NCBI GenBank assembly: GCA_017521605.1
Contig: JAFXCD010000004.1
Coordinates: 1-64,000, forward strand
Direction of reading: 5' to 3'
DNA from: Lachnospiraceae bacterium
GTDB taxonomy: Bacteria > Bacillota > Clostridia > Lachnospirales > Lachnospiraceae
DNA: 64,000 nt
Shown here: positions 50,486-60,084 of the stretch, piece by piece
Numbering within the stretch: position 1 is the stretch's first letter
Layout of the letters: every line of letters starts with the position of its first letter
Position numbers and translations under genes: made by a program
The notes under the pieces: generated by a model
Told to the model about the DNA's origin: nothing
Seen by the model: only the letters and a program-made list of their open reading frames with translations
Databases searched by the model: none

Positions 50486-50560
50486 ATGATAGCAAATTTT
50501 TTCTCTTTTATCAAGAGAAGAATACAAGATAATGATAGCAATAACTTCCAAACTTTTCAA
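50486..50560 (-). promoter_or_regulatory. Two tandem promoters of the SHOCT-dynamin operon
   Basis: P1: TTGATA (50509-50514), 17 bp, TATCAT (50486-50491). P2: TTGAAA (50555-50560), 17 bp, TATCAT (50532-50537). Both -10s sit in the identical context TTGCTATCAT, 46 bp apart. Confidence 0.65.
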
Positions 50561-50788
50561 GTTTTTTTTGGCATGTTGCCAATTTATTTTTTTAATTTTT
50601 GAAGCAACTATCACAACTAATAAATGCTTTGATTTCAAAGGATTTTTAACCCCTTATGAACCATCATCCACATATAGTGTTGTATCAATTTCAAACACAA
50701 TACTTTGTGTTTTTCTTATGTTTTAGTTAAATTTTCACCAACTTTTTGTATTGTTTATAATTTTGCAATTTTCATTTTTATGCAAAAA
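50561..50788. other. AT-rich non-coding stretch upstream of SHOCT promoters
   Basis: No gene is supported. A 6-bp hairpin (TTGGCA/TGCCAA, 50568-50582) is followed by T runs on the plus strand, but no plus-strand gene lies before it. No clear terminator for the coiled-coil gene was found. Confidence 0.35.
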
Positions 50789-51391
50789 TTATATTTCGAC
50801 ACATTCCGCTTCCTTTATGAAAGCCATACTCTCTGACACTTCCACTACCTTGGGTCCACCAACCAATATTTCAGTATTATCAGCTACTTCCACCGGATCT
50901 TTCACCTCGTCTGTTTCCTTTTTCTCTTCCCAAAGGGAGTCATATTCTTCTTTTTCCTTTTGTTTTACCATAGCTCCTATATTTTTGGCAGCCTGATAAA
51001 ACTCCATACTGTACTCCATCAACTTCTTTTCGTCAGTAGCAGGTACAACAGCTCCCTTCATTAATCGTCTGGCCACCTCCAATATCTTCCCCATGTTAGC
51101 AGCATACTCTTCCATAGCTTCTCCCTGCTGGTTTGCTACTTCCATATTCGCCACAGCCGTCCATTGTTCTGTCAGTTTCTCCATATAATCACGATATTCA
51201 TTCTGTTTTTCGTCCACTGCCTGAATAGTAAGTTCCAACACTGCCGCTTCATTGGCATACACATTTTTTCCATCCGGAGTTGTATTAATCTTTCTCTCCA
51301 GTTTCGCTTTTTGCTCATTCAAAGCAATCTGTTGTTCATGATAGGATCTGATTTGTGCACCATAAACCTGCCTGGCCTCTTTAATAATCAT
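50789..51391 (-). CDS. Coiled-coil protein of unknown function
   Basis: A 200-aa soluble, strongly charged protein that I cannot place. Residues ~1-90 are an amphipathic helix/coiled coil (QIALNEQKAKLERKINTT, then EKQNEYRDYMEKLTEQW); ~95-150 are helical (NMGKILEVARRLMKGA), and the tail is acidic. It has a single C-terminal Cys (ECVEI) and no membrane segment. AAGGA lies nine bases before the ATG. It lies between a terminator and the SHOCT operon, so it may be monocistronic; its link to the dynamin pair is only by position. Confidence 0.6.
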   Translation of the reverse strand: MIIKEARQVYGAQIRSYHEQQIALNEQKAKLERKINTTPDGKNVYANEAAVLELTIQAVDEKQNEYRDYMEKLTEQWTAVANMEVANQQGEAMEEYAANMGKILEVARRLMKGAVVPATDEKKLMEYSMEFYQAAKNIGAMVKQKEKEEYDSLWEEKKETDEVKDPVEVADNTEILVGGPKVVEVSESMAFIKEAECVEI

Positions 51392-51450
51392 TCATTCACT
51401 TCCTTATCCTATTTTGCCTGTACTTCCTTGTATCAATACAGATATCGGCA

Positions 51451-51482
51451 AAAAGACCCGAAAGCATAAGCCTTCAGGTCTT
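51451..51482 (-). terminator. Terminator of the thyX-PRTase-HIT operon
   Basis: AAGACC/GGTCTT arms with inner GAA/TTC and GC pairs, followed by TTTTT on the minus strand, 11 bases after the HIT gene stop. Confidence 0.82.
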
Positions 51483-51492
51483 AAGTTTATTT

Positions 51493-52218
51493 TCACTCAT
51501 TTAGTTTCTGCACCAGTTCTGCCTTCTCTTCTATTAATTGAGCTTCATTAAATTCCTTTTTCATTTTATGAATCATTGCCACTATTTCTGTACACCCAAA
51601 ATTAGTTTTCCAATTTCCCTTTTCCGGTGCTTGCAAAACATTAGCCATCAAAATCCGCATATATTGTGATTCTTGAATAGTATCATCCATTATAAATGAA
51701 TCTAATGTATTATCACTATAATAAAAATAAGGAGCTCCTCGCTTCAATTGTTCTTTTAATTCACTCAGTTTCCCAACTCTACGTAGCTGCAAACCATCTT
51801 TTTCTAAAAAGGGAATTATTGATTTATCACACGAAACAACGTGCATATGTGCATGATTACAGGAAGCACTACTGTGCATTTTCTCATTTAATGTGCCATG
51901 TTCAAAAACAACACTACTTCCGTATACTTTATTTACTATATTACATATTCTTTTAATCAATCGCTCTGCTTTAATCAGCTGTTCCTCACTTAGTAAAGCA
52001 AAAGAATAGGTATGCGCCTTGGGTAATATCAATAAATGACACTCTGAAACAGGACCTAAAGACGGAATTACCCAAAAAAGTTCATCTTCATATAATATCC
52101 TGCTTTTTACATTACATGCTTCATATATTTCTTTCATTTGAAGCGAATATAAATCATCTATCTTTTTTTTATTAAACTCATTACAAATAGAACATTGCTC
52201 AAATTGTTTCCCACTCAT
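51493..52218 (-). CDS. HIT-domain nucleotide hydrolase/transferase
   Basis: A 241-aa histidine-triad protein. The catalytic motif is HAHMHVV (H122, H124, H126), preceded by SLGPVSECHLLILPKAH, the HIT substrate-binding strand. An N-terminal CSIC (C9, C12), with C120 and C130 near the triad, could bind zinc as in some HIT proteins. HIT enzymes hydrolyse or transfer nucleotide monophosphates. The last ~95 residues are an extra helical tail. The start ATG 52216-52218 follows GAGGG by five bases and overlaps the PRTase gene end by 20 bp. It is the last gene in the operon. Confidence 0.82.
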   Translation of the reverse strand: MSGKQFEQCSICNEFNKKKIDDLYSLQMKEIYEACNVKSRILYEDELFWVIPSLGPVSECHLLILPKAHTYSFALLSEEQLIKAERLIKRICNIVNKVYGSSVVFEHGTLNEKMHSSASCNHAHMHVVSCDKSIIPFLEKDGLQLRRVGKLSELKEQLKRGAPYFYYSDNTLDSFIMDDTIQESQYMRILMANVLQAPEKGNWKTNFGCTEIVAMIHKMKKEFNEAQLIEEKAELVQKLNE

Positions 52219-53278
52219 ATGTTCCCTCATATACACTTTTCAATACATCTTCATTCACTTCCAACAACCATTTCACTTTTTTTTCTTCTATTCCGCACGC
52301 CATCTCCTCTTCCTTTATATCACTAAAAGGATCAAAATCTTTGTTATTATATCTAAAAAGATTGTATATCCCCACTAGATTGTAGCTATCTTTAGGTAAT
52401 TTTTTAATACTATCATATAATCTCTTACCCGTCACCAATACATCATGCAGCACAATAATGTTATTACATTTACTTTCATTATAAATGCCATCCCAATAAA
52501 CACCTTTATAAATACGCTCCTTATCCAACATTGATATGACCGGTTTATGCAACCGCTTACCAACTTCCAATCCCAGCAAAAAATTCCCTCCATGAGGTAT
52601 AATTATATAATCTATATTTGTTATTCTTTCTTCCAAATCCAACACCAAATATCGTGCCATTATATCCGCAACCATTTTACACATTTCATCATCATATAAT
52701 GCTGTATACATATTAATAAAATAATCAACTTTATCATACATTCTTTGTGAGGCTTTTGTCTTAGATTGATCAACAATAAATTCTTTGTGAAAAAGAGCTT
52801 TTTGAGCTTTGCACTTCAAGCCATAAATACATTTATCAGACATGGTTCGTGCCTTAATAATTTCATAATTTATATGTCTATACTGCTTTTCTTCTATCCC
52901 AAGTGCCTGTATTAAAAACTGTGCTCTTTCTTTCTCATACTCTTGTATATATCGTATATCTCTTTCATAATACACCTCCATCATTTTTTCTACCTGTTTC
53001 AACTCATTTTTCTGTTTAAAATTTTTATATGAAGGAGGAACTATGAAATCTATTCCATTTAAATATGCATATTCATACATTCCAACAACACCAAATAAAA
53101 TAAATGCAATTGCTCCAATGAAAGTAAAAATCTCATTTATTCCTATCTTTGAACACATAGCAAAAAAGTCATCCATTGTTTTTATTTGTGCTACAGCCCT
53201 AAATACTAATACCCCCAACCCACATAACAACACAAGGTGTACACCATTTATTACAAACCTAATTATTTTTTTCAACAT
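52199..53278 (-). CDS. Membrane-anchored phosphoribosyltransferase-like protein
   Basis: A 359-aa protein with two N-terminal transmembrane segments (about 5-29 and 48-68), then a charged helical region (about 90-205) and a C-terminal type I phosphoribosyltransferase fold (about 215-330). The PRPP-binding loop is VLHDVLVTGKRL (277-288), with His-Asp in place of the usual Asp-Asp or Glu-Asp, and the upstream strand is IDYIIIPHGGNFLLG. Membrane anchoring of a PRTase is rare. It is 24 bp after the ThyX gene. The substrate base, or whether it is catalytic, is unknown. Confidence 0.72.
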   Translation of the reverse strand: MLKKIIRFVINGVHLVLLCGLGVLVFRAVAQIKTMDDFFAMCSKIGINEIFTFIGAIAFILFGVVGMYEYAYLNGIDFIVPPSYKNFKQKNELKQVEKMMEVYYERDIRYIQEYEKERAQFLIQALGIEEKQYRHINYEIIKARTMSDKCIYGLKCKAQKALFHKEFIVDQSKTKASQRMYDKVDYFINMYTALYDDEMCKMVADIMARYLVLDLEERITNIDYIIIPHGGNFLLGLEVGKRLHKPVISMLDKERIYKGVYWDGIYNESKCNNIIVLHDVLVTGKRLYDSIKKLPKDSYNLVGIYNLFRYNNKDFDPFSDIKEEEMACGIEEKKVKWLLEVNEDVLKSVYEGTYEWETI

Positions 53279-53302
53279 ATCAGTTATCCATTTCCATTCT
53301 CT

Positions 53303-54691
53303 TTAGCTATTATATTTCCTAACCATATCCGGCATTAAACCACAAGTCATTTTACCTTCCGGACATTTTCCTGTCACATAGCATGAAGGTCCGTATAACG
53401 AAAATAATATAGGATTTTTTTCACGCAAAATACGCAGTAGTTCATCTGCACATTCTTTAATCTCCCATTGAGCCCTATTGCATGTTCTCAATTTAAAAAA
53501 GATATACAACTCGTTAGCATTCATGGTTGTCATTACAGGAATAGTCAATCCACTCAAAAGCAAATATATCTGATTTCGACGATCCATCCCCAGTTTTTCC
53601 AACATATCTGCAACCTCTTTACTTTTTGCAAATATTTCTCTGTATCGTTCTTCTAATCCTGCCTTTACTACACTTTCCGGCAATACATATCTATCAAACT
53701 CACAAGCTTCTATGTAGTCAGGAATTAAAATCGACTGCATTCTATGTCGAACTAAATGTGTCACCCCTGCCAAAGAAATTTTATTAAAAAGAATAGTGAA
53801 ATTCACCTGTTCCAGTTCTCTTTTCCTTCCTCCGTTTAATAATTCCTTTATGATCTCTCTTTGTTTTTCTCCATCCTGAACTTCTATACCTAAACAATCT
53901 CCCACCCCATAATTTAGTGCTGCAGCTTTGCATATAATCTGCTCCGGTGTTTCAGTTGCATTTACCAATGTAACCAAATCCACAGAAGGTACATTATCCG
54001 ACTTATCTAATGCAGCGGACATAAAATAAGACTTAATCTTATCCTTTATATTGTTTTGTTCTTTAACAATCTTCAAATATGGAAGTTTATCCTCGCATTG
54101 TGCAAATAAGGACTGCCCCAGTTCTACTATCTCCAAAAACTCTTTGCCTCTTCCATATACCATCTCATTCATAATTTTAACTAATTCTCGTGCATTTACA
54201 GTACAATAAAAATTGCTCTTAAAAGAATAAGGTAAAACAAATCGGGCATCTTCCTTAGGTACACCTTTTTCCACAAAATAATTGTATTCATCAAATAAGT
54301 ATTCCATATGGTTTTGATATATATTTTTTATTTCTTCTATATTTGACACAGCACTTCCGGAAAAATCAGGCATAATATATCCCATCTTCCCAAAATCAAC
54401 ATACCTGCGCGATTTTACAGTAAATGAAGCCAGCCTGAATTCTATCATAAACTGTTCAACAAATACCGAGACATTATCAAAAGACAAATTAACATAAACA
54501 TGTTCCAATACTGATTCATGACCTGAAGATAAAATTTTATTTATTAATTTGATATTCTTTTCATCTTCATTATTACATGATTTTTCATATATTTCATCTG
54601 CACTTCCTTCTGTAGTAGAAATTCTTCCTGCTGCTGAAACAACTTCATGTGCTTTGTTATTAAAATTAATAATTGTAACTCTTCCGTTCAT
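53303..54691 (-). CDS. Tandem-duplicated ThyX-like flavin-dependent thymidylate synthase
   Basis: ThyX methylates dUMP with FAD, NADPH and methylene-tetrahydrofolate. Canonical ThyX is ~220-250 aa with motif RHR-x6-7-S-x-R-Y. This 462-aa protein has two copies: half 1 (about 1-215) has HESVLEH (58-64) and EFRLASFTVKSRRY (84-97), i.e. the Ser/Arg/Tyr part intact but RHR changed to EFR; half 2 (about 225-462) has RHRMQS (315-320) intact but no SRRY, and retains NANELYIFFKLRTCNRAQWE near the C-terminus. The tail CPEGKMTCG with C437 and C443 could bind metal. AGAGGA precedes the ATG. It leads an operon with PRTase and HIT genes. It may be active as a pseudo-dimer or have a new function. Confidence 0.8.
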   Translation of the reverse strand: MNGRVTIINFNNKAHEVVSAAGRISTTEGSADEIYEKSCNNEDEKNIKLINKILSSGHESVLEHVYVNLSFDNVSVFVEQFMIEFRLASFTVKSRRYVDFGKMGYIMPDFSGSAVSNIEEIKNIYQNHMEYLFDEYNYFVEKGVPKEDARFVLPYSFKSNFYCTVNARELVKIMNEMVYGRGKEFLEIVELGQSLFAQCEDKLPYLKIVKEQNNIKDKIKSYFMSAALDKSDNVPSVDLVTLVNATETPEQIICKAAALNYGVGDCLGIEVQDGEKQREIIKELLNGGRKRELEQVNFTILFNKISLAGVTHLVRHRMQSILIPDYIEACEFDRYVLPESVVKAGLEERYREIFAKSKEVADMLEKLGMDRRNQIYLLLSGLTIPVMTTMNANELYIFFKLRTCNRAQWEIKECADELLRILREKNPILFSLYGPSCYVTGKCPEGKMTCGLMPDMVRKYNS

Positions 54692-54744
54692 TTTTATTAT
54701 CCTCTCTTATGCTTTTCGCTTATCTCTATTCTACCAACAAGACA

Positions 54745-54773
54745 ATTATATCTCACAACCTTTTTTTCATCAA
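54745..54773 (-). promoter_or_regulatory. Promoter of the thyX-PRTase-HIT operon
   Basis: Minus strand TTGATG (54768-54773), 17 bp, TATAAT (54745-54750), about 50 bp before the start codon. Confidence 0.65.
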
Positions 54774-54882
54774 GTATAGATAGAGAAACTTTTCTCAAAC
54801 CTTTCATCTACTTAATTAAGCCTTTACATCTTTGTTTCCAATACTCAGAATTTCTTTCCTCCATTTTCATCTTATATCAAAG

Positions 54883-54919
54883 AAAAAGTCCCATAAACGC
54901 CATGTTTATAGGACTTTTC
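54883..54919 (-). terminator. Terminator after gdhA
   Basis: AAAAGTCCTATAAAC pairs with GTTTATGGGACTTTTT apart from one mismatch, followed by a T run on the minus strand. Confidence 0.88.
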
Positions 54920-54950
54920 ATTTTTAACTTCTATCTTAGAATTTAACTTC

Positions 54951-56330
<1,380 letters not shown>

Positions 56331-56335
56331 TTACA

Positions 56336-56395
56336 TTGTATACAAGTATGCTTTTTTACAAAGAATATTATAATATGTCTTGCGCAAATACACAA
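56336..56395 (-). promoter_or_regulatory. gdhA promoter and a TTGTATACAA palindrome
   Basis: Minus strand TTGTGT (56390-56395), 17 bp, TATAAT (56367-56372). A 10-bp palindrome TTGTATACAA (56336-56345) lies about 15-25 bp past the predicted start, a usual position for a repressor; its form is like GntR-type operators. Confidence 0.55.
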
Positions 56396-56464
56396 CTGAC
56401 TTTATCCCACTAAATCATAAAAGTTTTTTTTACTTTTTTATGCAATTTGCACAACTATTTCTCC

Positions 56465-56896
56465 TTATAAATATTTGGTAAGCTGAGCAATGTTCTTACC
56501 TTCAAATTCAATCAGCTTATTGGCCAGAGACAATGCCTGCTCATCGGCCCTTCCATTATGATTTAGAACCTTATTCATTTCCAACACACTTGAATTGCAT
56601 CCCTTAATCATAACTTCTGCAATCCGACTGGTACTGGTATTAAAAAGAGTATTATACTGAATTCCTCCTGCCAGTCTCAGATTTTCTACATAGCTTCCCC
56701 GATAAGGTTCTGCTTTAGCTTCCAAAAGTTTATCATATGCCTGATTCCTGATTTCAGCATATTTTAGAGATTGTTTAGATATCTGCAATGCCAGTTTTTC
56801 ATCAAACACCTTGTCTGAAATAGTATCAATGGCTCTCATAGCCTTCTCCGTGGTTCGTTGAATTTCTTTATAAATATTTACTTCCTGTTTCTGCAT
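56465..56896 (-). CDS. Helical hypothetical protein
   Basis: I do not recognise this 143-aa protein. It is almost wholly helical and soluble: MQKQEVNIYKEIQRTTEKAM, KLALQISKQSLKYAEIRN, a less charged middle with NLRLAGGIQYNTLFNTSTS, and a C-terminal helix. GGAGG lies five bases before the ATG, which supports translation. It is 167 bp from gdhA and preceded by a terminator, so it is probably expressed alone. Confidence 0.65.
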   Translation of the reverse strand: MQKQEVNIYKEIQRTTEKAMRAIDTISDKVFDEKLALQISKQSLKYAEIRNQAYDKLLEAKAEPYRGSYVENLRLAGGIQYNTLFNTSTSRIAEVMIKGCNSSVLEMNKVLNHNGRADEQALSLANKLIEFEGKNIAQLTKYL

Positions 56897-56950
56897 AGCA
56901 ACCTCCCATCCGTCTGCTATATGATGTATCCGCTTCTCCCTTCATGCACA

Positions 56951-56980
56951 ACAAAAGGATGCTATTCTCATAGCATCCTT
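56951..56980 (-). terminator. Terminator after the SH3-domain gene
   Basis: AAGGATGCTA/TAGCATCCTT (10-bp stem, 6-base loop), followed by TTTT on the minus strand. Confidence 0.85.
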
Positions 56981-57011
56981 AGTATCTTTCTTTTCTTGTT
57001 TTTTATACAGA

Positions 57012-58238
57012 CTATTGAACAAAATCTTCCTTCACATAACCAATTTGTCCGTTATAATTGATTTTACACCAGCCATTTTCACGTCCCAAAAGATCTACAA
57101 CTTCTCCGCCAGACAAAACTCCCAGTCTGTCTGCACTCTCGCTGGCACTCACACGAACATTTACATTGGAACTGGCCGCTACTGTACCAATCACTTCCAT
57201 TCCGGTAGCTGTATTTATAAGCTGCAAAAACTCAGATTTGATATATCCCTCCGTTTTACCAACCTTTACTTTCGACCAGCCATTTACCTTCTGCTCCAAC
57301 ACCTCAACCTTAGTACCACCGCTTACTTTATCCACTTTATCTGACTGCTCACTATCGGACACACGAACATTTACAGTAGTGGTCGCTTTTGCATAAACAG
57401 GCTCCGCATTTTGTATGGGTTCAGCAGGTTCTGCTGCCTCTCCGTCAGCGTTTTCTGTTCCATCCCCCTGTGGCTCTGTCATTTCAGTCCCTTCAGTACT
57501 TGATGTATTCTGTATTTGTTCAGCCAATGCTTCTCCGGTAGATTTCTGTACTTCCTTTACTACTTCCTGAATATAGTAAAACAATTCTTCATTTTCTTTT
57601 AAAGTGTCACTGCATTCAACATTTACACGATTATACAGTTCTACCACATCTTCTTGCGAAGCAACTTTTTCAATAAATTCAAGCTCTTCATCGGATACTT
57701 CACCCTCATTCAGATAATAGCTTCCATCCGAACTCATGCAGACATAAAAAGTCTCCATACCCGATACTGTATCTTCGTAATTCTTCACCTTCATCTTGTA
57801 GTGTACATAAGTCAAATATGAATTCTGCAACGGACCGGGCTTCGTATATATGGTTTTCACAGGATATGCTTCCACATATTCACTCATAGCCTGAATACGT
57901 AACCCTTCTGTTTCATCCAATTGATTACTGATACTCTTTATGACTTCAATATCACCATCGGCATATGCACTATAGTATGTGTCAATCAACTGTTGAATCT
58001 CAGGAATGGTATTCTCTGCAAGCAACACTTCTGTAGAAGGCACTGCTGTAGGTTCCGCAACCCCTATACTTTCCTGAGTCGTCGACTCCTTCGCCAGTTC
58101 TTCCTGCCTTTTGCTATCCTTGGCATTCAATGCAACCAAAACTGTTATAGCCACTGCCAAAACAAGAACTATGGGAAAAACCATTTTACTGTTTTTCACC
58201 AGCAAGCCCCCCATCAGCTTCATTTTTTCTTTTAACAT
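57012..58238 (-). CDS. Membrane-anchored protein with two SH3 domains
   Basis: A 408-aa extracytoplasmic protein. Residues ~20-40 (MVFPIVLVLAVAITVLVAL) form an N-terminal anchor without a clear cleavage site. Residues ~75-210 are a globular domain (IPEIQQLIDTYYSAYADGDI, SYLTYVHYKMKVKNYED) resembling NTF2-like exported domains; an acidic Thr/Glu linker (245-285) follows, then two bacterial SH3 domains (about 288-345 with VNVRVSDSEQ and 350-408 with VNVRVSASES). It likely binds peptidoglycan but has no catalytic domain. AAAGG precedes the ATG. Confidence 0.85.
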   Translation of the reverse strand: MLKEKMKLMGGLLVKNSKMVFPIVLVLAVAITVLVALNAKDSKRQEELAKESTTQESIGVAEPTAVPSTEVLLAENTIPEIQQLIDTYYSAYADGDIEVIKSISNQLDETEGLRIQAMSEYVEAYPVKTIYTKPGPLQNSYLTYVHYKMKVKNYEDTVSGMETFYVCMSSDGSYYLNEGEVSDEELEFIEKVASQEDVVELYNRVNVECSDTLKENEELFYYIQEVVKEVQKSTGEALAEQIQNTSSTEGTEMTEPQGDGTENADGEAAEPAEPIQNAEPVYAKATTTVNVRVSDSEQSDKVDKVSGGTKVEVLEQKVNGWSKVKVGKTEGYIKSEFLQLINTATGMEVIGTVAASSNVNVRVSASESADRLGVLSGGEVVDLLGRENGWCKINYNGQIGYVKEDFVQ

Positions 58239-58286
58239 AAGTCAACCTTTCTATAAACCCATGCACTACAGTCGGGTGATGTAAAA

Positions 58287-58358
58287 TGCATCCGACAGGA
58301 ATCGAACCTGCATTAAAGGCGTCGGAGGCCTCCGTTCTATCCATTAGACTACGGATGC
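58287..58358 (-). tRNA. trnR-CCG: tRNA-Arg (anticodon CCG)
   Basis: A 72-nt cloverleaf: 7-bp acceptor (GCATCCG/CGGATGC), a short D arm (TCT/AGA), anticodon stem GAGGC/GCCTT with loop CTCCGAC (anticodon CCG at 58323-58325, reading CGG) and T arm GCAGG/CCTGT with TTCGATT loop. The 3' CCA is not encoded; a TTTT follows the discriminator base. Canonical numbering places the anticodon at 34-36. Confidence 0.95.
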
Positions 58359-58390
58359 AATTATTACAAATTTGTTACATCACCTCGACC

Positions 58391-58419
58391 ATAATATCAC
58401 AAATTAATAAATATGTCTA
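58391..58419 (-). promoter_or_regulatory. Promoter of tRNA-Arg
   Basis: Minus strand TAGACA (58414-58419), 17 bp, TATTAT (58391-58396), about 32 bp before the mature 5' end. Confidence 0.6.
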
Positions 58420-58459
58420 CTTGCTTTTTGATGAAAAATTTATAAATTTATGTTTTCCC

Positions 58460-59350
58460 TTATTGTAAGCCAGAATTACCCCTAATAATTGTCAACTTTT
58501 TCTTTTGAGCATCATAATAATAAGGATAATCTGATAAAACCTCTTCCGTAGCAACCTGAGTATTATTGGCTTCTCGAATCATATCCTTTAAACTATCTGC
58601 ATTTTCACCTCCTCGTTCCTTCAGTAAAATCACTTCATGTATGGAGCTTGGCAACACATAAAAATTACCTCCCAATCGCTCTGCAGCTTCTTCCAATATA
58701 TGCGGATATAAAAGCACCGCTGCCCCCTGACACTTCTTCTCATTAGTCAGCACATACAATCCGGGATCTGCACTTTCCTCAAACAATTCCCGCAACAATG
58801 TTTTCATACTTACAATATTGGGTGGCAACATGCGTCCGGTATTTTTCTCCGCCAGCTTCATTAATTCTTTATGATTCGTCCCCCACATTTCCATATGTGT
58901 ATTATGAATCAGAATCATACCTTCCCCCAACTCTTCCTGATAAAAAGCATAATAAAAACAAATTGCCAAATCCATAAATAATATATGTGGAATCTGCTCC
59001 AAGAGTTCTTTATTTCTTTCCGCATTAATAAGCCTATATGCTATTTTATCTTTCACCTCTTCAAAGCGGCAGAAAAAGTCCATATCAATAGATTCTTTTA
59101 CTTCTCCCTTCTTATATATATCCATAATACATTTAACAACTTCCTCCATTTCCATACCGCTTCTATACATATCATAAAATGCATTCAAATATATGGTGGG
59201 TGCAATATTATGCTCCGGCCTCTGAATAATAAGACCATAATATATCACATTATTATTCTTTCTAACCTCTTGTACCTTTATCTTTATATCTGTATTCATT
59301 TTTCCTTTTAGATTGTTTTGTACTTCTGTCAAAAATTTATTAATATCCAT
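58460..59350 (-). CDS. DUF5688-type protein
   Basis: A 296-aa soluble protein of a family (DUF5688, by recollection) known from Lachnospiraceae, function unknown. The C-terminal block EEVLSDYPYYYDAQKKKL resembles that family, preceded by LPSSIHEVILLKE, and the N-terminus has VIYYGLIIQRPEHNIAPTIY. It lacks signal peptide or membrane segments. AAAGGA precedes the ATG. It lies between the tRNA promoter and the efp terminator and seems monocistronic. Confidence 0.65.
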   Translation of the reverse strand: MDINKFLTEVQNNLKGKMNTDIKIKVQEVRKNNNVIYYGLIIQRPEHNIAPTIYLNAFYDMYRSGMEMEEVVKCIMDIYKKGEVKESIDMDFFCRFEEVKDKIAYRLINAERNKELLEQIPHILFMDLAICFYYAFYQEELGEGMILIHNTHMEMWGTNHKELMKLAEKNTGRMLPPNIVSMKTLLRELFEESADPGLYVLTNEKKCQGAAVLLYPHILEEAAERLGGNFYVLPSSIHEVILLKERGGENADSLKDMIREANNTQVATEEVLSDYPYYYDAQKKKLTIIRGNSGLQ

Positions 59351-59377
59351 ATTTTTCCTTTCTGTTCTTATAATTGT

Positions 59378-59415
59378 AAAAAAAATAAGACAATGAACAA
59401 TCGCTCATTGTCTTA
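59378..59415 (-). terminator. Terminator after efp
   Basis: TAAGACAATGA/TCATTGTCTTA (11-bp perfect stem, 8-base loop), followed by eight T on the minus strand. Confidence 0.92.
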
Positions 59416-59437
59416 CATAGCTTTCATACAGTTAATA

Positions 59438-59995
59438 TTATACTCTGGATAAGTATTCACCGGTTCTGGTATCAATCTTAATCTTGTTACCAATTTCTAC
59501 GAACAAAGGTACAGATACGGTAGCTCCGGTTTCAACAGTAGCAGGCTTTGAAGCACCGGTAGCGGTATCTCCCTTAAAGCCGGGCTCTGTCTCGGTAACC
59601 TCAAGCTCTACAAACAGAGGAGGTTCAATAGCAAATACATTGCCATTGTGTGAACAAACCTTGCACATATCATTTTCCTTAACGAACTTTAATGCATCAC
59701 CAACAGTTTCTTCGTTGAGAGCAATCTGATCATAACTTTCCACATCCATGAAGTGAAACAAATCACCATCTGAATATAAATACTGCATATCTTTTCTATC
59801 AATACGCGCCTGTGGGAACTTCTCCTGAGGTCTGAAACTCTTTTCGATAACACCACCGTTAACGATATTTTTCAGCTTAGTTCTAACGAAAGCAGCTCCC
59901 TTTCCCGGTTTAACATGCTGGAATTCAATAATCTGATAGATACCATTATCCATTTCAATGGTAATACCATTTCTGAAATCGCCTGCAGTAATCAT
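59438..59995 (-). CDS. efp: Elongation factor P
   Basis: EF-P rescues ribosomes stalled at polyproline. The 185-aa three-domain protein starts [20 protein letters not shown] and has the loop with [13 protein letters not shown]: the modifiable Lys of domain I is in this loop. The C-terminus [14 protein letters not shown] matches the family. AGGAGG precedes the ATG by eight bases, and a good promoter lies just upstream. Neighbourhood with aro genes is common in Bacillota. Confidence 0.97.
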   Translation of the reverse strand: MITAGDFRNGITIEMDNGIYQIIEFQHVKPGKGAAFVRTKLKNIVNGGVIEKSFRPQEKFPQARIDRKDMQYLYSDGDLFHFMDVESYDQIALNEETVGDALKFVKENDMCKVCSHNGNVFAIEPPLFVELEVTETEPGFKGDTATGASKPATVETGATVSVPLFVEIGNKIKIDTRTGEYLSRV

Positions 59996-60038
59996 AGTAT
60001 ATTCCTCCTAAACATTTATCACGTTATAATTCTTTTCT

Positions 60039-60067
60039 AGTTTATACTAAAAGCAATCATATTTCAA
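60039..60067 (-). promoter_or_regulatory. Promoter of efp
   Basis: Minus strand TTGAAA (60062-60067), 17 bp, TAAACT (60039-60044), in the 89-bp gap after the aroK-aroQ fusion gene. Confidence 0.55.
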
Positions 60068-60084
60068 CTATTTTTTTCAAAAAC

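Noticed and set aside
50568-50597. Hairpin with T run on the plus strand that looks like a terminator
   Set aside because: No plus-strand gene precedes it, and on the minus strand it has no T run.
51493-54691. Complete known thymidylate or queuosine pathway
   Set aside because: No thyA, tgt or queuosine enzymes occur; the PRTase and HIT proteins do not match a named pathway.
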